A stretch of 64,000 bases of DNA from JANXQG01 sp963780045 (GTDB lineage Bacteria; Planctomycetota; Planctomycetia; Pirellulales; Thermoguttaceae): NCBI GenBank assembly GCA_963780045.1, contig CAVZZZ010000001.1, positions 5,146,001 through 5,210,000 of the forward strand, in the 5' to 3' direction. This document shows positions 26,626 to 35,304 of this stretch, piece by piece (the first letter of the stretch is position 1; each line of letters starts with the position of its first letter). Position numbers and translations under genes: made by a program. The notes below the pieces were generated by a model. It saw only the letters and a program-made list of their open reading frames with translations, did not search any database and had not been told where the DNA came from.

Positions 26626-28188
26626 ATGACCATGCGGCCGATTTACAGCGACGATCCGTCGGCCTCGATTGCACACGCCGCGATCGATGCAGTTGCCCGT
26701 GCAGCTCCCGAAGGCTTCAAGCTGAATCTGGCCTTGGACAGCTCGCTGGAAGAAGCGGGGCTCGATTCGCTCGCCCGCATGCATGTGGTCAATGGCCTCG
26801 AAGAGGCGTTTCATATTCGTTTTACCGAAGAATCGCTGTATGACATCGAGACGTGCCGCGATCTGGTCGAGTACATTGCCGCGAGGACAGCCTCCCCCAC
26901 GACGTGTCGAGCGCCGATCGCCGCGGCAACGGCGCCGCGGAAGTCCGAAGTCGCGGCGAGGAACATAGAGCCGCAGTATTATGAAGTCGAGCGGTTTCCG
27001 GAATGCGTCGCGCTGGCACAGCGCTTGGCTGGAACGGCAGCGACCGGGCTGGAGAACCCGTTTTTCCGGGTCAAGCAGCGTGTCCAGCTCGCAACCGTCC
27101 AGATCGACGGTTGCGATCTTATCAGCTACACAAGCTTCGACTATTTGGGCTTGGCTCGCGATCCGCGCGTAGCTGCGGCGGTCAAGGCGGCAATTGACTG
27201 CTTCGGCACTAGCGCCTCGGCCAGCCGCCTCGTGGGCGGTAACAACTCGATTGTCGAACAGTTGGACGAGACCCTGGCATCCTTCCTTGGCGTTGAAGCA
27301 GCGGTGTCGCTGCCCAGCGGCTACGGAGTCAATGCCTCGGTCCTAGGGCATTTGTTCGGCCCGGACGATCTCATTCTGTACGACGAGCTGGCGCACAACA
27401 GCATCGTGCAGGGTTCGATGTTGTCGCAGGCCACACGGCGAGCGTTTCCACACAACGACTTCGATTTTGTCGATAAACTGCTCGGCGATATCCGTAGCAA
27501 CTTTCGACGGGTAGTCATCGCCGTGGAAGGCGTGTACAGCATGGACGGCGATTATCCCGACCTGCCGCGGTTGCTGGAAGTGAAGCGGCGTCAGAAGGCG
27601 TTGCTCTATATCGACGAGGCGCATTCGCTCGGCGTCATGGGGCGAAGCGGGCGAGGTATCTTCGAGCATTTCGGGGCGGACCCGTGTGACGGCGACTTGG
27701 GCATGGGCACCATCAGCAAAGCCCTGGCCAGCGGCGGAGGGTACCTTGCCGGACGCAAGAAGTTCATCCAATACATGAAATACACCACGCCCGCCAGCGT
27801 ATTCGCCACCGCGCTTTCGCCGGCCAACGCGGCGGCGGCGCTGGCCGCGTTGGAGATCTTGAAGGCGGAACCGGAACGGGTCGAGCGCTTGCGGAAGCGA
27901 TCGGAGTTGTTCCTGCGCCTGGTGAAAGAGCGCGGACTTGATACCGGCCCCAGCGGCGACACGCCGATCGTTCCTGTCATAGTGGGCGATTCGATGCGAT
28001 CTCTGGCCGTTTCCGCTGCGTTGCTGCATCGGGGGATCGACGCACAGCCGATCCTCTACCCCGCGGTCCCCGAGAACCAAGCCCGCGTGCGGTTTTTCAT
28101 TACCGCGGAACACACGGAAGCGCAGTTGGTGCAAACGATCAAAGCGGTGGCGGACTGTCTTGACGCGACCAAGGCCCCGGTTCATTGA
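26626..28188 (+). CDS. Acyl carrier domain fused to an alpha-oxoamine synthase
   Basis: The 520-residue protein has an N-terminal acyl carrier domain (residues 15-88) with the phosphopantetheine Ser48 in EEAGLDSLARM. After a linker comes a PLP class II synthase: FDYLGLARDP, GTSASASRLVGGNN, DELAHNSIVQG (His257), AVEGVYSMDGDYPDL, YIDEAHSLGVMG (Asp330, His333) and the PLP Lys365 in TISKALASGGGY. The family condenses an acyl thioester with an amino acid, as in serine palmitoyltransferase, 8-amino-7-oxononanoate synthase and CqsA. The fused carrier suggests the acyl group is handed over in cis. A GGAGAGG site lies 8 bases before ATG 26626. A reductase fragment follows. Confidence 0.85.
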   Translation: MTMRPIYSDDPSASIAHAAIDAVARAAPEGFKLNLALDSSLEEAGLDSLARMHVVNGLEEAFHIRFTEESLYDIETCRDLVEYIAARTASPTTCRAPIAAATAPRKSEVAARNIEPQYYEVERFPECVALAQRLAGTAATGLENPFFRVKQRVQLATVQIDGCDLISYTSFDYLGLARDPRVAAAVKAAIDCFGTSASASRLVGGNNSIVEQLDETLASFLGVEAAVSLPSGYGVNASVLGHLFGPDDLILYDELAHNSIVQGSMLSQATRRAFPHNDFDFVDKLLGDIRSNFRRVVIAVEGVYSMDGDYPDLPRLLEVKRRQKALLYIDEAHSLGVMGRSGRGIFEHFGADPCDGDLGMGTISKALASGGGYLAGRKKFIQYMKYTTPASVFATALSPANAAAALAALEILKAEPERVERLRKRSELFLRLVKERGLDTGPSGDTPIVPVIVGDSMRSLAVSAALLHRGIDAQPILYPAVPENQARVRFFITAEHTEAQLVQTIKAVADCLDATKAPVH

Positions 28189-28259
28189 GGCACTCGCTTC
28201 ACCATTGGTATCGTTTCGCCGGACATGGCGCCGCGGGGCCTCGCCTGAGGTGAATTCTT

Positions 28260-28481
28260 ATGGCAAGCGTCGAGCCTGACCTTGGCCTGGAGGACGCTTC
28301 TCGAATCAAGAACGAGACAAGCGAGATATTCCACCTGGCCGCCGTCTACGATCTCGGTGCGCCCCGCGAGTTGGCAATGCAAGTCAACTTGAACGGCACG
28401 CGCAACGTTCTAGATTTTGCCGAGGGGGCATCCAGGCTGCGGCGACACTACGTGAGTACCTGCTTTATTGCTCGCGCCTGA
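28260..28481 (+). pseudogene. Fragment of an extended SDR (thioester/acyl reductase-like)
   Basis: The 73 codons contain VEPDLGLEDASRI, EIFHLAAVYDLGAP, AMQVNLNGTRNVLDFAEG and HYVSTCFIA. This is the middle of an extended short-chain dehydrogenase such as the thioester-reductase domain that commonly reduces carrier-bound acyl chains. Both the GxxGxxG nucleotide motif upstream and the YxxxK region downstream are absent. It lies 70 bases after the oxoamine synthase, so the pair probably once worked together. Confidence 0.65.
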
Positions 28482-28510
28482 CGGCCAAGCATAGCGACTT
28501 CCTGCTCGCG

Positions 28511-29964
28511 ATGTTTCGGATCTCCGCTAGCATCGTCAAGCAATTGGTTATGGTCGATCGCGAGCTTCCTAAGCCGGCCGTCGTCTTAATCGTTCATCAC
28601 TCCCCGGCAAGTCGTCCCCTCGCGCAACAGTTGGCTCGACGGCTGCAAGAGCTTGGCGAGTCTCCGTGCGTCGCCGGAGATGACGAGCGCTTTAGAGCCG
28701 AGGGCGGAATCCCTTACAAACTTCTGTTCGAGGACGGGACATATATCGGTCCCGAAGCGACGAAACAACTGCTCAAAGAATGGTCCGCACATGGTCGTCT
28801 CCTGATCGATGTGCGCGCGGACCATACCAGCGACGAATTGACTCGAATGACGACTTACGCGGATATCGTCCTTTGGTGCATTCAACCGCGCGACGTCGCT
28901 GCCGCGGTACAAACTTTGACTGTGTTGGAGCAATCCTCGCCTCGCGTGCGGGAAAAGATTCGCATCGTGTGGTGCCTGAACTATGATGAGCCGGCGCCCC
29001 CGTATGCCCCAGAGCTTGATAAGTTGGCAACGCGCGACTTTAAGACATTCAGCGGCCGGCCGAAGCCTAACCAAGGAAGGCTGTTGCAGCAGGGAGTCCA
29101 GCGGATTATCCATCATTTGCGCGGCATTCAAATCGGCATGGCGCTTGGGGGAGGGGCCGCGCGCGGCATGGCCCATCTGGGCGTACTCAAGGCCCTCGAA
29201 CAACACGGGATCTACGTCGACATGCTTGCCGGGACCAGCGCCGGTGCGATGACCGGCGCCCTCTACGCTTCGGGAATGGACCCGCAGTACGGTACCCAGT
29301 GCTTCAAAAATGATCTTCTGCCATCCTGGTTCTTTCGGCAGCTTCCCGCCGGCGGTTACTGGTACTTGCTGTACAAGTATCGCCGTCATCGCTTCGAACC
29401 GATGCTGCGCAAATACCTGGACAAGCTCCGCACGGAGCAACTGGTCATCCCGATGATCACGATTGCGGTCGACCTCGTCGATGGCGTGCCGCTGGTGCGC
29501 GACAGCGGTGATGCCACGCACAATATTTTGGAGAGCATCAATCTGCCGCCCCTTTCGCTTCCGATCATTCGATCCGAACAAGCCCTCGTCGATGGAGGCT
29601 TGCTGAACAATGTTCCCGCCAACATATTGACCGCCAAAGGCTGCAATTTTGTCATCGCTTCGACGGTGACAGCCAAGCTTGAAAAGGATTTCCTGGGTAT
29701 TCGCAGCAGGAAGGCGCGAGGGGTGAGCCGGTTCTTCTCGACGATCCAAGTCATCATGCGGCAAAGCATGATTCAGAGCTACAACATGAACTCGGTGGGA
29801 GTCGAGCCAGCCGACTTTGTCATCGCGCCCGACGTCACCGCGTTTGACCTCTCCGAGTTCACGCGCACGACGAAATGGCAATTATTGCCGAGAATACGAC
29901 CAACGCATCGGTCCAGCAACTCAAAAGCATGCTCTCCAAGTTGGACGCGAAGCTGTTTATGTAA
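28511..29964 (+). CDS. Patatin-like phospholipase, frame shifted near 29866
   Basis: An N-terminal region of about 190 residues (VVLIVHHSPASRPLAQQLAR, VLWCIQPRDVAAAVQTL) resembles the domain before the catalytic part of NTE-type patatins. The patatin domain has the oxyanion loop MALGGGAARGMAHLGVL, the nucleophile Ser in AGTSAGAM, and the catalytic Asp in VDGGLLNNVP. The frame breaks after FDLSEFTR and resumes as DEMAIIAENTTNASV, ending KLDAKLFM at 29964. Such enzymes hydrolyse phospholipid acyl esters. It follows the SDR fragment with no clear ribosome site; ATG 28550 is an alternative start. It ends 3 bases from the convergent dehydrogenase stop. Confidence 0.8.
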
Positions 29965-29967
29965 CAC

Positions 29968-30973
29968 TCAACTTGTAAGCAGCGTCCCCTCCACGAACGG
30001 TTGGCCGGCAGCGAAGTGGCGGACGTTCTCAACGGTAACGCGGGCAATATCGTTCAGGGCCTCGCGAGTGAGAAACGCCTGGTGGGCCGTAATTAGCACG
30101 TTGGGAAAGGTTAGCAGCCGTGCCAGCACGTCGTCGTGCAACAGCTCACCTGAGAGGTCCTCGAAGAAGACTCCCTCCTCTTCCTCGTACACGTCAAGAG
30201 CGACCCCGCCGAGCCGGCGACATTTGAGGGCATGTATCAAGGCCGCTGTATCGACGAGATGACCGCGGCTGACATTGACGAGTATCGCGCCGCGCTTCAT
30301 CAACTCGATCGTTTCACGCCGGATGATGTGCCTGGTCTCGGCGGTGAGCGGAACGTGCAACGATAGGATGTCGCTCTCGCGTGCCAGAGTCTCCCGGTCC
30401 GCGTAAATGATGCCGCGCTGCTCGGCCCATTCTGTTGAAGGATACGGGTCGTAAGCCAGCACGCGCATGCCGAACCCCCGCAGGATTTCCGCCACGACGC
30501 GCCCGATCCTGCCAGTGCCGATGATTCCCGCGGTCTTGCCGTAAAGATCGAAGCCTTCAAGTCCGGCGAGCGAAAAATTGAGTTCACGAATGCGATTGAA
30601 GGCGCGGTGCAGCTTTCGGTTCAATGCCAGAATCAGCGCAATCGCATGCTCCGCTACAGAGTAGGGCGAGTAAGTCGGAACGCGAGTCACGTGCAGCCCC
30701 AGTTCCTTCGCGGCAAGCAGGTCCACTTTGTTGAAGCCCGTGCAACGCAGGGCCAAGAGCCGCACTCCCAGGCCGGCGAGTTCCGCCAGTGCGACGCGAC
30801 CGGCATCGTCGTTGACAAACACGCAGACGGCTTGCGCCGGCGGCGGCTTGGGCCGTATCGGGCTCGAGGCGAAAATCGAGAAATCGCCAGTGGATCGCCC
30901 CGGCTCCCTCGGCACCCTCGAGCGATTCGCGATCATAGGGTTTGGTGTCGTACACGGCCACGGTCATGGGCAT
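29968..30973 (-). CDS. D-lactate dehydrogenase-like 2-hydroxyacid dehydrogenase, frame shifted near 30840
   Basis: The first frame starts MPMTVAVYDTKPYDRESL and runs to about 30840. The second continues with VCVFVNDDAGRVALAELAG and RCTGFNKVDLLAAKELGL. The NAD-binding loop is GIIGTGRIGRVVAEIL; catalytic Arg in VNVSRGHLVD, Glu in the following helix, and His in LITAHQAFLTREAL. This is the fermentative LdhA pattern (pyruvate to D-lactate with NADH). The break falls in a GCCGCCGCCGG run, typical of an indel. The phosphoketolase fragment nearby suggests a former heterofermentative cluster. Confidence 0.85.
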
Positions 30974-31145
30974 GATTCGTCTTGCCTTTGCCAATTATCG
31001 CAACGATGCATCCCAAAACAGACAATATCGCATCGCATTTCAGTCGAATCTCTCACTCTAACCCTGCCTGCCAGGCAAATCAAGGATTATGACGAAATCT
31101 GCCTAAGCAGCAGTCCGGTTAGGGCTTCGTTAGCGGCCTCGCGTC

Positions 31146-31295
31146 ATGGACACGGCGGTCGAACACTGCGCCAAGAGAATCGGCATCTGGCACAGAGCGA
31201 GCACGGACCAGGGGCACGAGCCGGACGTCGTCATGGCCTGCGCCGGTGATATTCCGACCAAGGAAGCTCTCGCGGCAACAGTCATGCTCCGCGAT
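31146..31295 (+). pseudogene. Fragment of a phosphoketolase gene
   Basis: About fifty residues match the central part of xylulose-5-phosphate/fructose-6-phosphate phosphoketolase as I remember it: MDTAVEHCAKRIGIWHRAST, EPDVVMACAGDIPT and LAATVMLRD. The frame then drifts into unrelated sequence and ends at 31367. Nothing of the thiamine-binding N-domain or the C-domain is present. The surrounding 30974-31513 holds no other recognisable gene. Confidence 0.6.
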
Positions 31296-31513
31296 GCATT
31301 CAATTGGATCGCCGTAGGTCGCGATCTCATCGGCGACGGGGGAGCGCCGAAACGGCGACGCAGCTAGTATTGGCGATCAGCTGCTGTTCCCGATCACCAA
31401 GAACGGTATCGACCCGTTCAATATCCCGTAGGCTTCGGCGCGGAAAATCGGGTGGATTTGCAGCGGTTTTCAATGAAAGCTCTCGCCTCGGCCGTTGCGC
31501 CGGTGACAATGGC

Positions 31514-31690
31514 CTAATGGAAGCCGGCGTTTTGTAGCTTTGAGTTGGTGCTGTTGAAGCTGCTGGCCGTGCTTTGGCCGACCGCGGCCACGGCGCCGAT
31601 TACGGCCATGAGGATCATGGCGAGCATGACCGCATACTCGACCGCGGTGGCGGCCTGCGAATCGTTTAAGAATCGGCGTATGCAGGACAT
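31514..31690 (-). CDS. flp: Flp-type IVb pilin
   Basis: This 58-residue frame reads MSCIRRFLNDSQAATAVEYA then VMLAMILMAVIGAVAAVG and ends TNSKLQNAGFH. A short basic leader, the ATAVEYAVM motif with the conserved Glu, and a single hydrophobic helix are the Flp pilin pattern. Flp pilins are assembled by the Tad machinery. No Tad assembly genes adjoin it; TadE/TadG-like genes lie 27 kb away. No clear ribosome site was found before the ATG. Confidence 0.8.
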   Translation of the reverse strand: MSCIRRFLNDSQAATAVEYAVMLAMILMAVIGAVAAVGQSTASSFNSTNSKLQNAGFH

Positions 31691-31898
31691 GATTTGGCTC
31701 GATTTATTCCGGTCGTTGCAATCCGTTCAGCGCCGGCAAACTTGGCTGCGCCGGGTCCGAAGAGTCAGGAACCAACTGCGCGATTTCGGTCCCGCTAATA
31801 GGACCTATTAAAACGTACTATGCCGCAAAACCTTGTCAAACCAACATGAGGCAACAAGCCGTTGCGAAGGCCGCGCGAATCTGCTATTGGTGACAACT

Positions 31899-34256
31899 TT
31901 ATCGACTGCGCTGCCCTGGTGCTTGGTTGTCCGGCCCGATATCAGGAGGAAGACTTGCAGCACTTGCTCCCAGCGAATCCGAATCTTCCAGCGGCGCCTG
32001 GCAGCCGGCAATGCGGGAATTGGACGGCTGGCCGTCGCACTCGCCGGAAAAATCGATTCGGCCGCGCACTAGCCCAGAAACATTGAGCGCGGCGTCATCA
32101 ATAATCCTGGAATCCCGATCGCCGCGCTGCCAACGTGCGAAGGCGGTTTGCGGGCCGACGACCGACCCGCGGCCAGTCCACTTCAAGCCGTGCATCAATT
32201 GCGGCGACGGCCCGCCGCCCAGAAGCAGCAATATCGCATAGCCGTCTCTTGGGGCAAAGGCGCAGGCGGAGGCGTCGATGCCGATTTCACCGACTGGGAC
32301 CTCGCCGGTCGCAGGACCTGGGCCGTCTCGCCAAAGAATCTCTAGCATCGCGCTGGCGTCCCGAAGGGTGGTCTGCGAAAGGACGATGTTGATCGGCTCA
32401 TCGGCTGCCGGCGGGTGCCCGACACGAACGAAGGGGCCGGGTCCCAAATGGAGCGTATTGGCAACCCGCAGCGCTATCGCGCCGCGCCGGCTGGAATCGA
32501 TTCCCGCCGCCAGGCGGCGAAAGACGCAGTTCTCGACGCGAATTCGGCCGGCCGGCAGAGCTGTGGCGGCATTGGTCATATCGTCATTCAGCCAGCGGAT
32601 CGCCGTGCAAAAATCGGGACTTCGTCCGAGCGATTGAAACGAGCAGCCGACAAACGAGCATTCGGGACAAGTCAGGCGAACGAGCGTCGAGCCGGCCGCG
32701 TCGCCGGCGGCGTCCGGCGCGGCCGTGTCGTCAGGAACGAAGTCGATGTTCTCAAACGTCAGCCGGTCCGCACGGACCTCGAGGCCGTGTTGCCGCGCCA
32801 GCACGCGGCCGCGCCCGGTCCGCGGCCGATAACATCGGTTTGGCTCAAGGCGGAACGTGTCGGCCTCGATCGGACGGTCGGATGGAAGCCAAACCACGTC
32901 CACTGCGCCAACCGGTTCGACATAACCGGCCGGCACGACCGAGGACTGCCGGACCGTCGGCTGCGCGTCGTTTTCCCGGCTACCGGCCGCAACTTTGCGA
33001 GCACGAAAATCGCGCTGGCCGACAGTAGCGGGCGCCGAGTCGGCGATCAGCGTTTTCGCTCGTGGCCGGTTGGCCGCGACCCATATCGGCCATGCTATGG
33101 CAATCAGGGCCAACAACGCCAATGACGCGGCCGTCAAGAGGTGCGGACGCTTCTTCCCTTCTCGCTTGCACCTTGCCTCAAGCCAGGGCGCGTGCGGCCG
33201 CGCGGCGGCAGAAAGGCAGCGCGCAATCGCCTGCCGCCCCGCACGTGCGGGCGAACCAAGGTTTTGGGCAAGTGCAGCTATAGACACGGGGCGCTGTCGC
33301 GGGTCCTTCTTTAGGCACGCGGTTATCGCCTCGGCGAGCGGCTCCGGGACGCCGTTCGCCCAGTGGCGGAAGTCGTCGATCGAAGCCGATTGCGCCGCGC
33401 GAAGCCGCGAGAGGGCGTCACCGCCGCCCAACGGAGGCCGGCCGCAGAGCATTTGCCACCATACGCAGCCGCAGGCGAAGAGGTCGCTGGAGGTCGTTGG
33501 AGGTGAGCCGCAAGCCGCGCGTTCCCGCGCCAGCGAGCCGCATGCTTCGGGCGAGAGATCGAGATAGGCAATGCCCTCATGCGGGCGGATGACTCCTCGC
33601 AGCCCCGGTTGCGGCAAACAGATCGTGCCGTCGGCTTGCAACAAGACATTTTCTACACGAATATCGCCGTGGACCAGTCCGGCAGATTCCATCGCAGCCA
33701 AGTCGGCGAGCATCGAACGGGCAATCTCCAAGACCACCTCCGGCGGGAAGCGGCCGTGCCGCAGCATCCACTCGGCAAGTGACGTTCCTTCGATCCACGG
33801 CGATGCGGCCCAAATCTGCGAGCCTTCCTGCCCGGCAAATGCGATAAGTCCTACCAACTGCGGAACGCGGCGCCCGCGCGCGATCAGTTTTTCGAACTGC
33901 GCCAGCACGTCGGAAGGGTCCGCAGAGCGATTACGGCATACAGTCAGCCGAAAAGCCTCGTGCGTATCGCGTTCTTCCGCCTTGTAAACCGTCGCATAGC
34001 CACATTCCTGAACGATGTGGCACAAAACATAGCGCTCGAAGCGGAGTTGCTCGCATCTGCCTGCCAGAATCTCGGCCGCCTGAAACTGCGTAAGCAATCG
34101 TGCTTGGCGGAGGGCGTCGATCCATACCGACTGGAAGCACGGCAGATCGCCGGCCAAGCGGTGAACAAGCGGCCCGACAGCGAGAAGATCGCCTTCCGTC
34201 GCCAAGCCGAGCCGGTCAAGGAGTTCCGTGAGTTGGGCCGGCGCAGATTCTGGCAT
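31899..34256 (-). CDS. Membrane-bound pseudokinase (Ser/Thr kinase-like) with large extracytoplasmic region
   Basis: The 785-residue protein has an N-terminal kinase-like domain and a membrane span near residue 390 (LLTAASLALLALIAIAWPIW). The catalytic loop reads LVHGDIRVENVLL, keeping Asp and Asn, and SSDLFACGCVWWQMLCGRPP matches subdomain IX. The VAIK Lys site reads FRLTVCR and the DFG site reads LPQPGLRG, so both the ATP-binding Lys and the metal-binding Asp appear lost. The glycine loop is also poor (VQECGYATVYKA). The outer half has repeated beta-like stretches such as LTFENIDFV and SFVGCSFQSLG, suggesting a right-handed beta-helix. Start ATG 34256 is preferred to the TTG at 34283. Confidence 0.78.
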   Translation of the reverse strand: MPESAPAQLTELLDRLGLATEGDLLAVGPLVHRLAGDLPCFQSVWIDALRQARLLTQFQAAEILAGRCEQLRFERYVLCHIVQECGYATVYKAEERDTHEAFRLTVCRNRSADPSDVLAQFEKLIARGRRVPQLVGLIAFAGQEGSQIWAASPWIEGTSLAEWMLRHGRFPPEVVLEIARSMLADLAAMESAGLVHGDIRVENVLLQADGTICLPQPGLRGVIRPHEGIAYLDLSPEACGSLARERAACGSPPTTSSDLFACGCVWWQMLCGRPPLGGGDALSRLRAAQSASIDDFRHWANGVPEPLAEAITACLKKDPRQRPVSIAALAQNLGSPARAGRQAIARCLSAAARPHAPWLEARCKREGKKRPHLLTAASLALLALIAIAWPIWVAANRPRAKTLIADSAPATVGQRDFRARKVAAGSRENDAQPTVRQSSVVPAGYVEPVGAVDVVWLPSDRPIEADTFRLEPNRCYRPRTGRGRVLARQHGLEVRADRLTFENIDFVPDDTAAPDAAGDAAGSTLVRLTCPECSFVGCSFQSLGRSPDFCTAIRWLNDDMTNAATALPAGRIRVENCVFRRLAAGIDSSRRGAIALRVANTLHLGPGPFVRVGHPPAADEPINIVLSQTTLRDASAMLEILWRDGPGPATGEVPVGEIGIDASACAFAPRDGYAILLLLGGGPSPQLMHGLKWTGRGSVVGPQTAFARWQRGDRDSRIIDDAALNVSGLVRGRIDFSGECDGQPSNSRIAGCQAPLEDSDSLGASAASLPPDIGPDNQAPGQRSR

Positions 34257-34287
34257 GATCCAATCCGTGGATTCGGCGAGCAACTTG

Positions 34288-34797
34288 TCACGACGGCGGT
34301 CGAGGACTTTCGGTCGCGCGAATTGCTTTCAACTCATCGAGTTCCATAAGATGGAGTCGGTCTTTAGTCCGCGCCGCCGCTTTCTTCGCCGCGATCAGGC
34401 CGTCCAATGTCAATGTCGGGATCAGCAGGTGGAACATCTCTTGAACGTCCGACTGTTCCCGCACGCGGGAGTAATCGCCGACTCCGGAGATTTCGCCAAG
34501 AACATCCAGCGGTCCGCACTCGGTCGTTAGCGTGAAGTTTAAGCCGGCAGTGATGGTTGCTGCGTCGAAGCGAAATGGCAGCCCTTCGGGAGCGCCGCGA
34601 AGATATGGCTTTAGGGGAGCAACGGCGGCGGCAAGCCGCTCAATATTGTCGGGCGTTCGAAGGTAACAAATGTCCAAGTCATCAGTAATGTGAGCGGATC
34701 CGCGCACGATCATTGCAAGCCCTCCGACAAGGACAAATTCAACGTTGTTCGCTACCAGCGATTGAAGAATCGCTTCGGCTTCCAGCAGGTTTGGCAT
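34288..34797 (-). CDS. Nucleotidyltransferase-fold protein of a small two-gene module
   Basis: The 169-residue protein begins MPNLLEAEAILQSLVANNVE and carries the nucleotidyltransferase signature FVLVGGLAMIVRGSAHITDD then LDICY: the GG motif and a DxD acidic pair. A helical C-terminal half includes TLDGLIAAKKAAARTKDR. Proteins of this kind (AbiEii/MNT-like) often act with a small partner and some modify tRNA or proteins. The upstream 65-codon gene overlaps its start by 59 bases, as in toxin-antitoxin pairs. The pseudokinase follows 31 bases downstream. Confidence 0.72.
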   Translation of the reverse strand: MPNLLEAEAILQSLVANNVEFVLVGGLAMIVRGSAHITDDLDICYLRTPDNIERLAAAVAPLKPYLRGAPEGLPFRFDAATITAGLNFTLTTECGPLDVLGEISGVGDYSRVREQSDVQEMFHLLIPTLTLDGLIAAKKAAARTKDRLHLMELDELKAIRATESPRPPS

Positions 34798-34936
34798 TTC
34801 GCACACCCTCAACTAGCCTAAGGGCCCTTGCATTTGCCTTGATCCGTTCCGTCACGGTCATCTTCAATCTTTCTCGAAGAAGAGTAAGGTCGATACCGCT
34901 CTCGGAATAGACTTTATAGCCGCCGTAGAACTCCAT
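34739..34936 (-). CDS. Small partner protein of the nucleotidyltransferase
   Basis: The 65-residue protein starts MEFYGGYKVYSESGIDLTLL and continues with RERLKMTVTERIKANARALR then LVEGVRNA. The DLTLLRERL...RIKANARAL pattern occurs in small planctomycete proteins encoded just before nucleotidyltransferases, as I recall, so an antitoxin-like or chaperone role is plausible. Its last 59 bases overlap the start of the nucleotidyltransferase gene. The tail after RNAKPAG is probably not conserved. Confidence 0.65.
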   Translation of the reverse strand: MEFYGGYKVYSESGIDLTLLRERLKMTVTERIKANARALRLVEGVRNAKPAGSRSDSSIAGSEQR

Positions 34937-34957
34937 AACGCTTCCTCAGGCAATTCG

Positions 34958-35146
34958 TCAATGTCGCGCGGCTTCTCCGGCCCGCCGCACTTCCCCAGCC
35001 GCGGCGCACAGGCTTTGCAGCTTCTCAAGCCGCTAGTGAGGCGTCAGACGCAAGGCTTCCCGCAGTAACGTCCGATCAAAATGCGCCTTGTATACTTCGA
35101 TTACTGGATCGCTCCATTCCTCGAAAAACTCGTGGCTTGAATCCAT
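34958..35146 (-). pseudogene. Second small partner-type gene interrupted by an in-frame TAG
   Basis: ATG 35146 opens MDSSHEFFEEWSDPVIEVYK then AHFDRTLLREALRLTPH, and ends at a TAG (35033-35035). The same frame goes on as RLEKLQSLCAAAGEVRRAGE to a TGA at 34958-34960. The DRTLLRE.LRLTP..RL.KLQSL pattern is that of the neighbouring small partner family, and the stop falls where Gln is usual, so CAG to TAG is a likely mutation. No toxin or nucleotidyltransferase of its own follows. It lies 15 bases from the tRNA-Pro. Confidence 0.6.
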
Positions 35147-35160
35147 TTTCTACTCCAAAG

Positions 35161-35235
35161 TCGGGGCGAAAGGATTTGAACCTTCGACTTCCTGGTCCCA
35201 AACCAGGCGCGCTAGCCAGACTGCGCCACGCCCCG
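35161..35235 (-). tRNA. tRNA-Pro (anticodon TGG)
   Basis: The 75-base minus-strand sequence begins CGGGGCGTGGCGCAG and folds as a cloverleaf. The acceptor stem CGGGGCG pairs with CGCCCCG, discriminator A. The anticodon arm is CCTGG-TTTGGGA-CCAGG with anticodon TGG, and the T arm is GAAGG-TTCGAAT-CCTTT. No CCA is encoded. Confidence 0.95.
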
Positions 35236-35260
35236 TGCGACAAATCATCGCGACAACGAT

Positions 35261-35289
35261 ATCATACTAGATAACAAGACACTCGGCAA
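35261..35289 (-). promoter_or_regulatory. Possible promoter of the tRNA-Pro gene
   Basis: On the minus strand TTGCCG (35284-35289) is followed after 17 bases by TATGAT (35261-35266). The -10 box ends 26 bases before the tRNA 5' end, which would leave a leader of about 18 bases. Confidence 0.4.
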
Positions 35290-35304
35290 TCGCCCGGAGG
35301 TTCG

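Noticed and set aside
28586..29881. 431-codon minus-strand frame across the patatin
   Set aside because: Complement of the patatin gene with its catalytic motifs; no own features.
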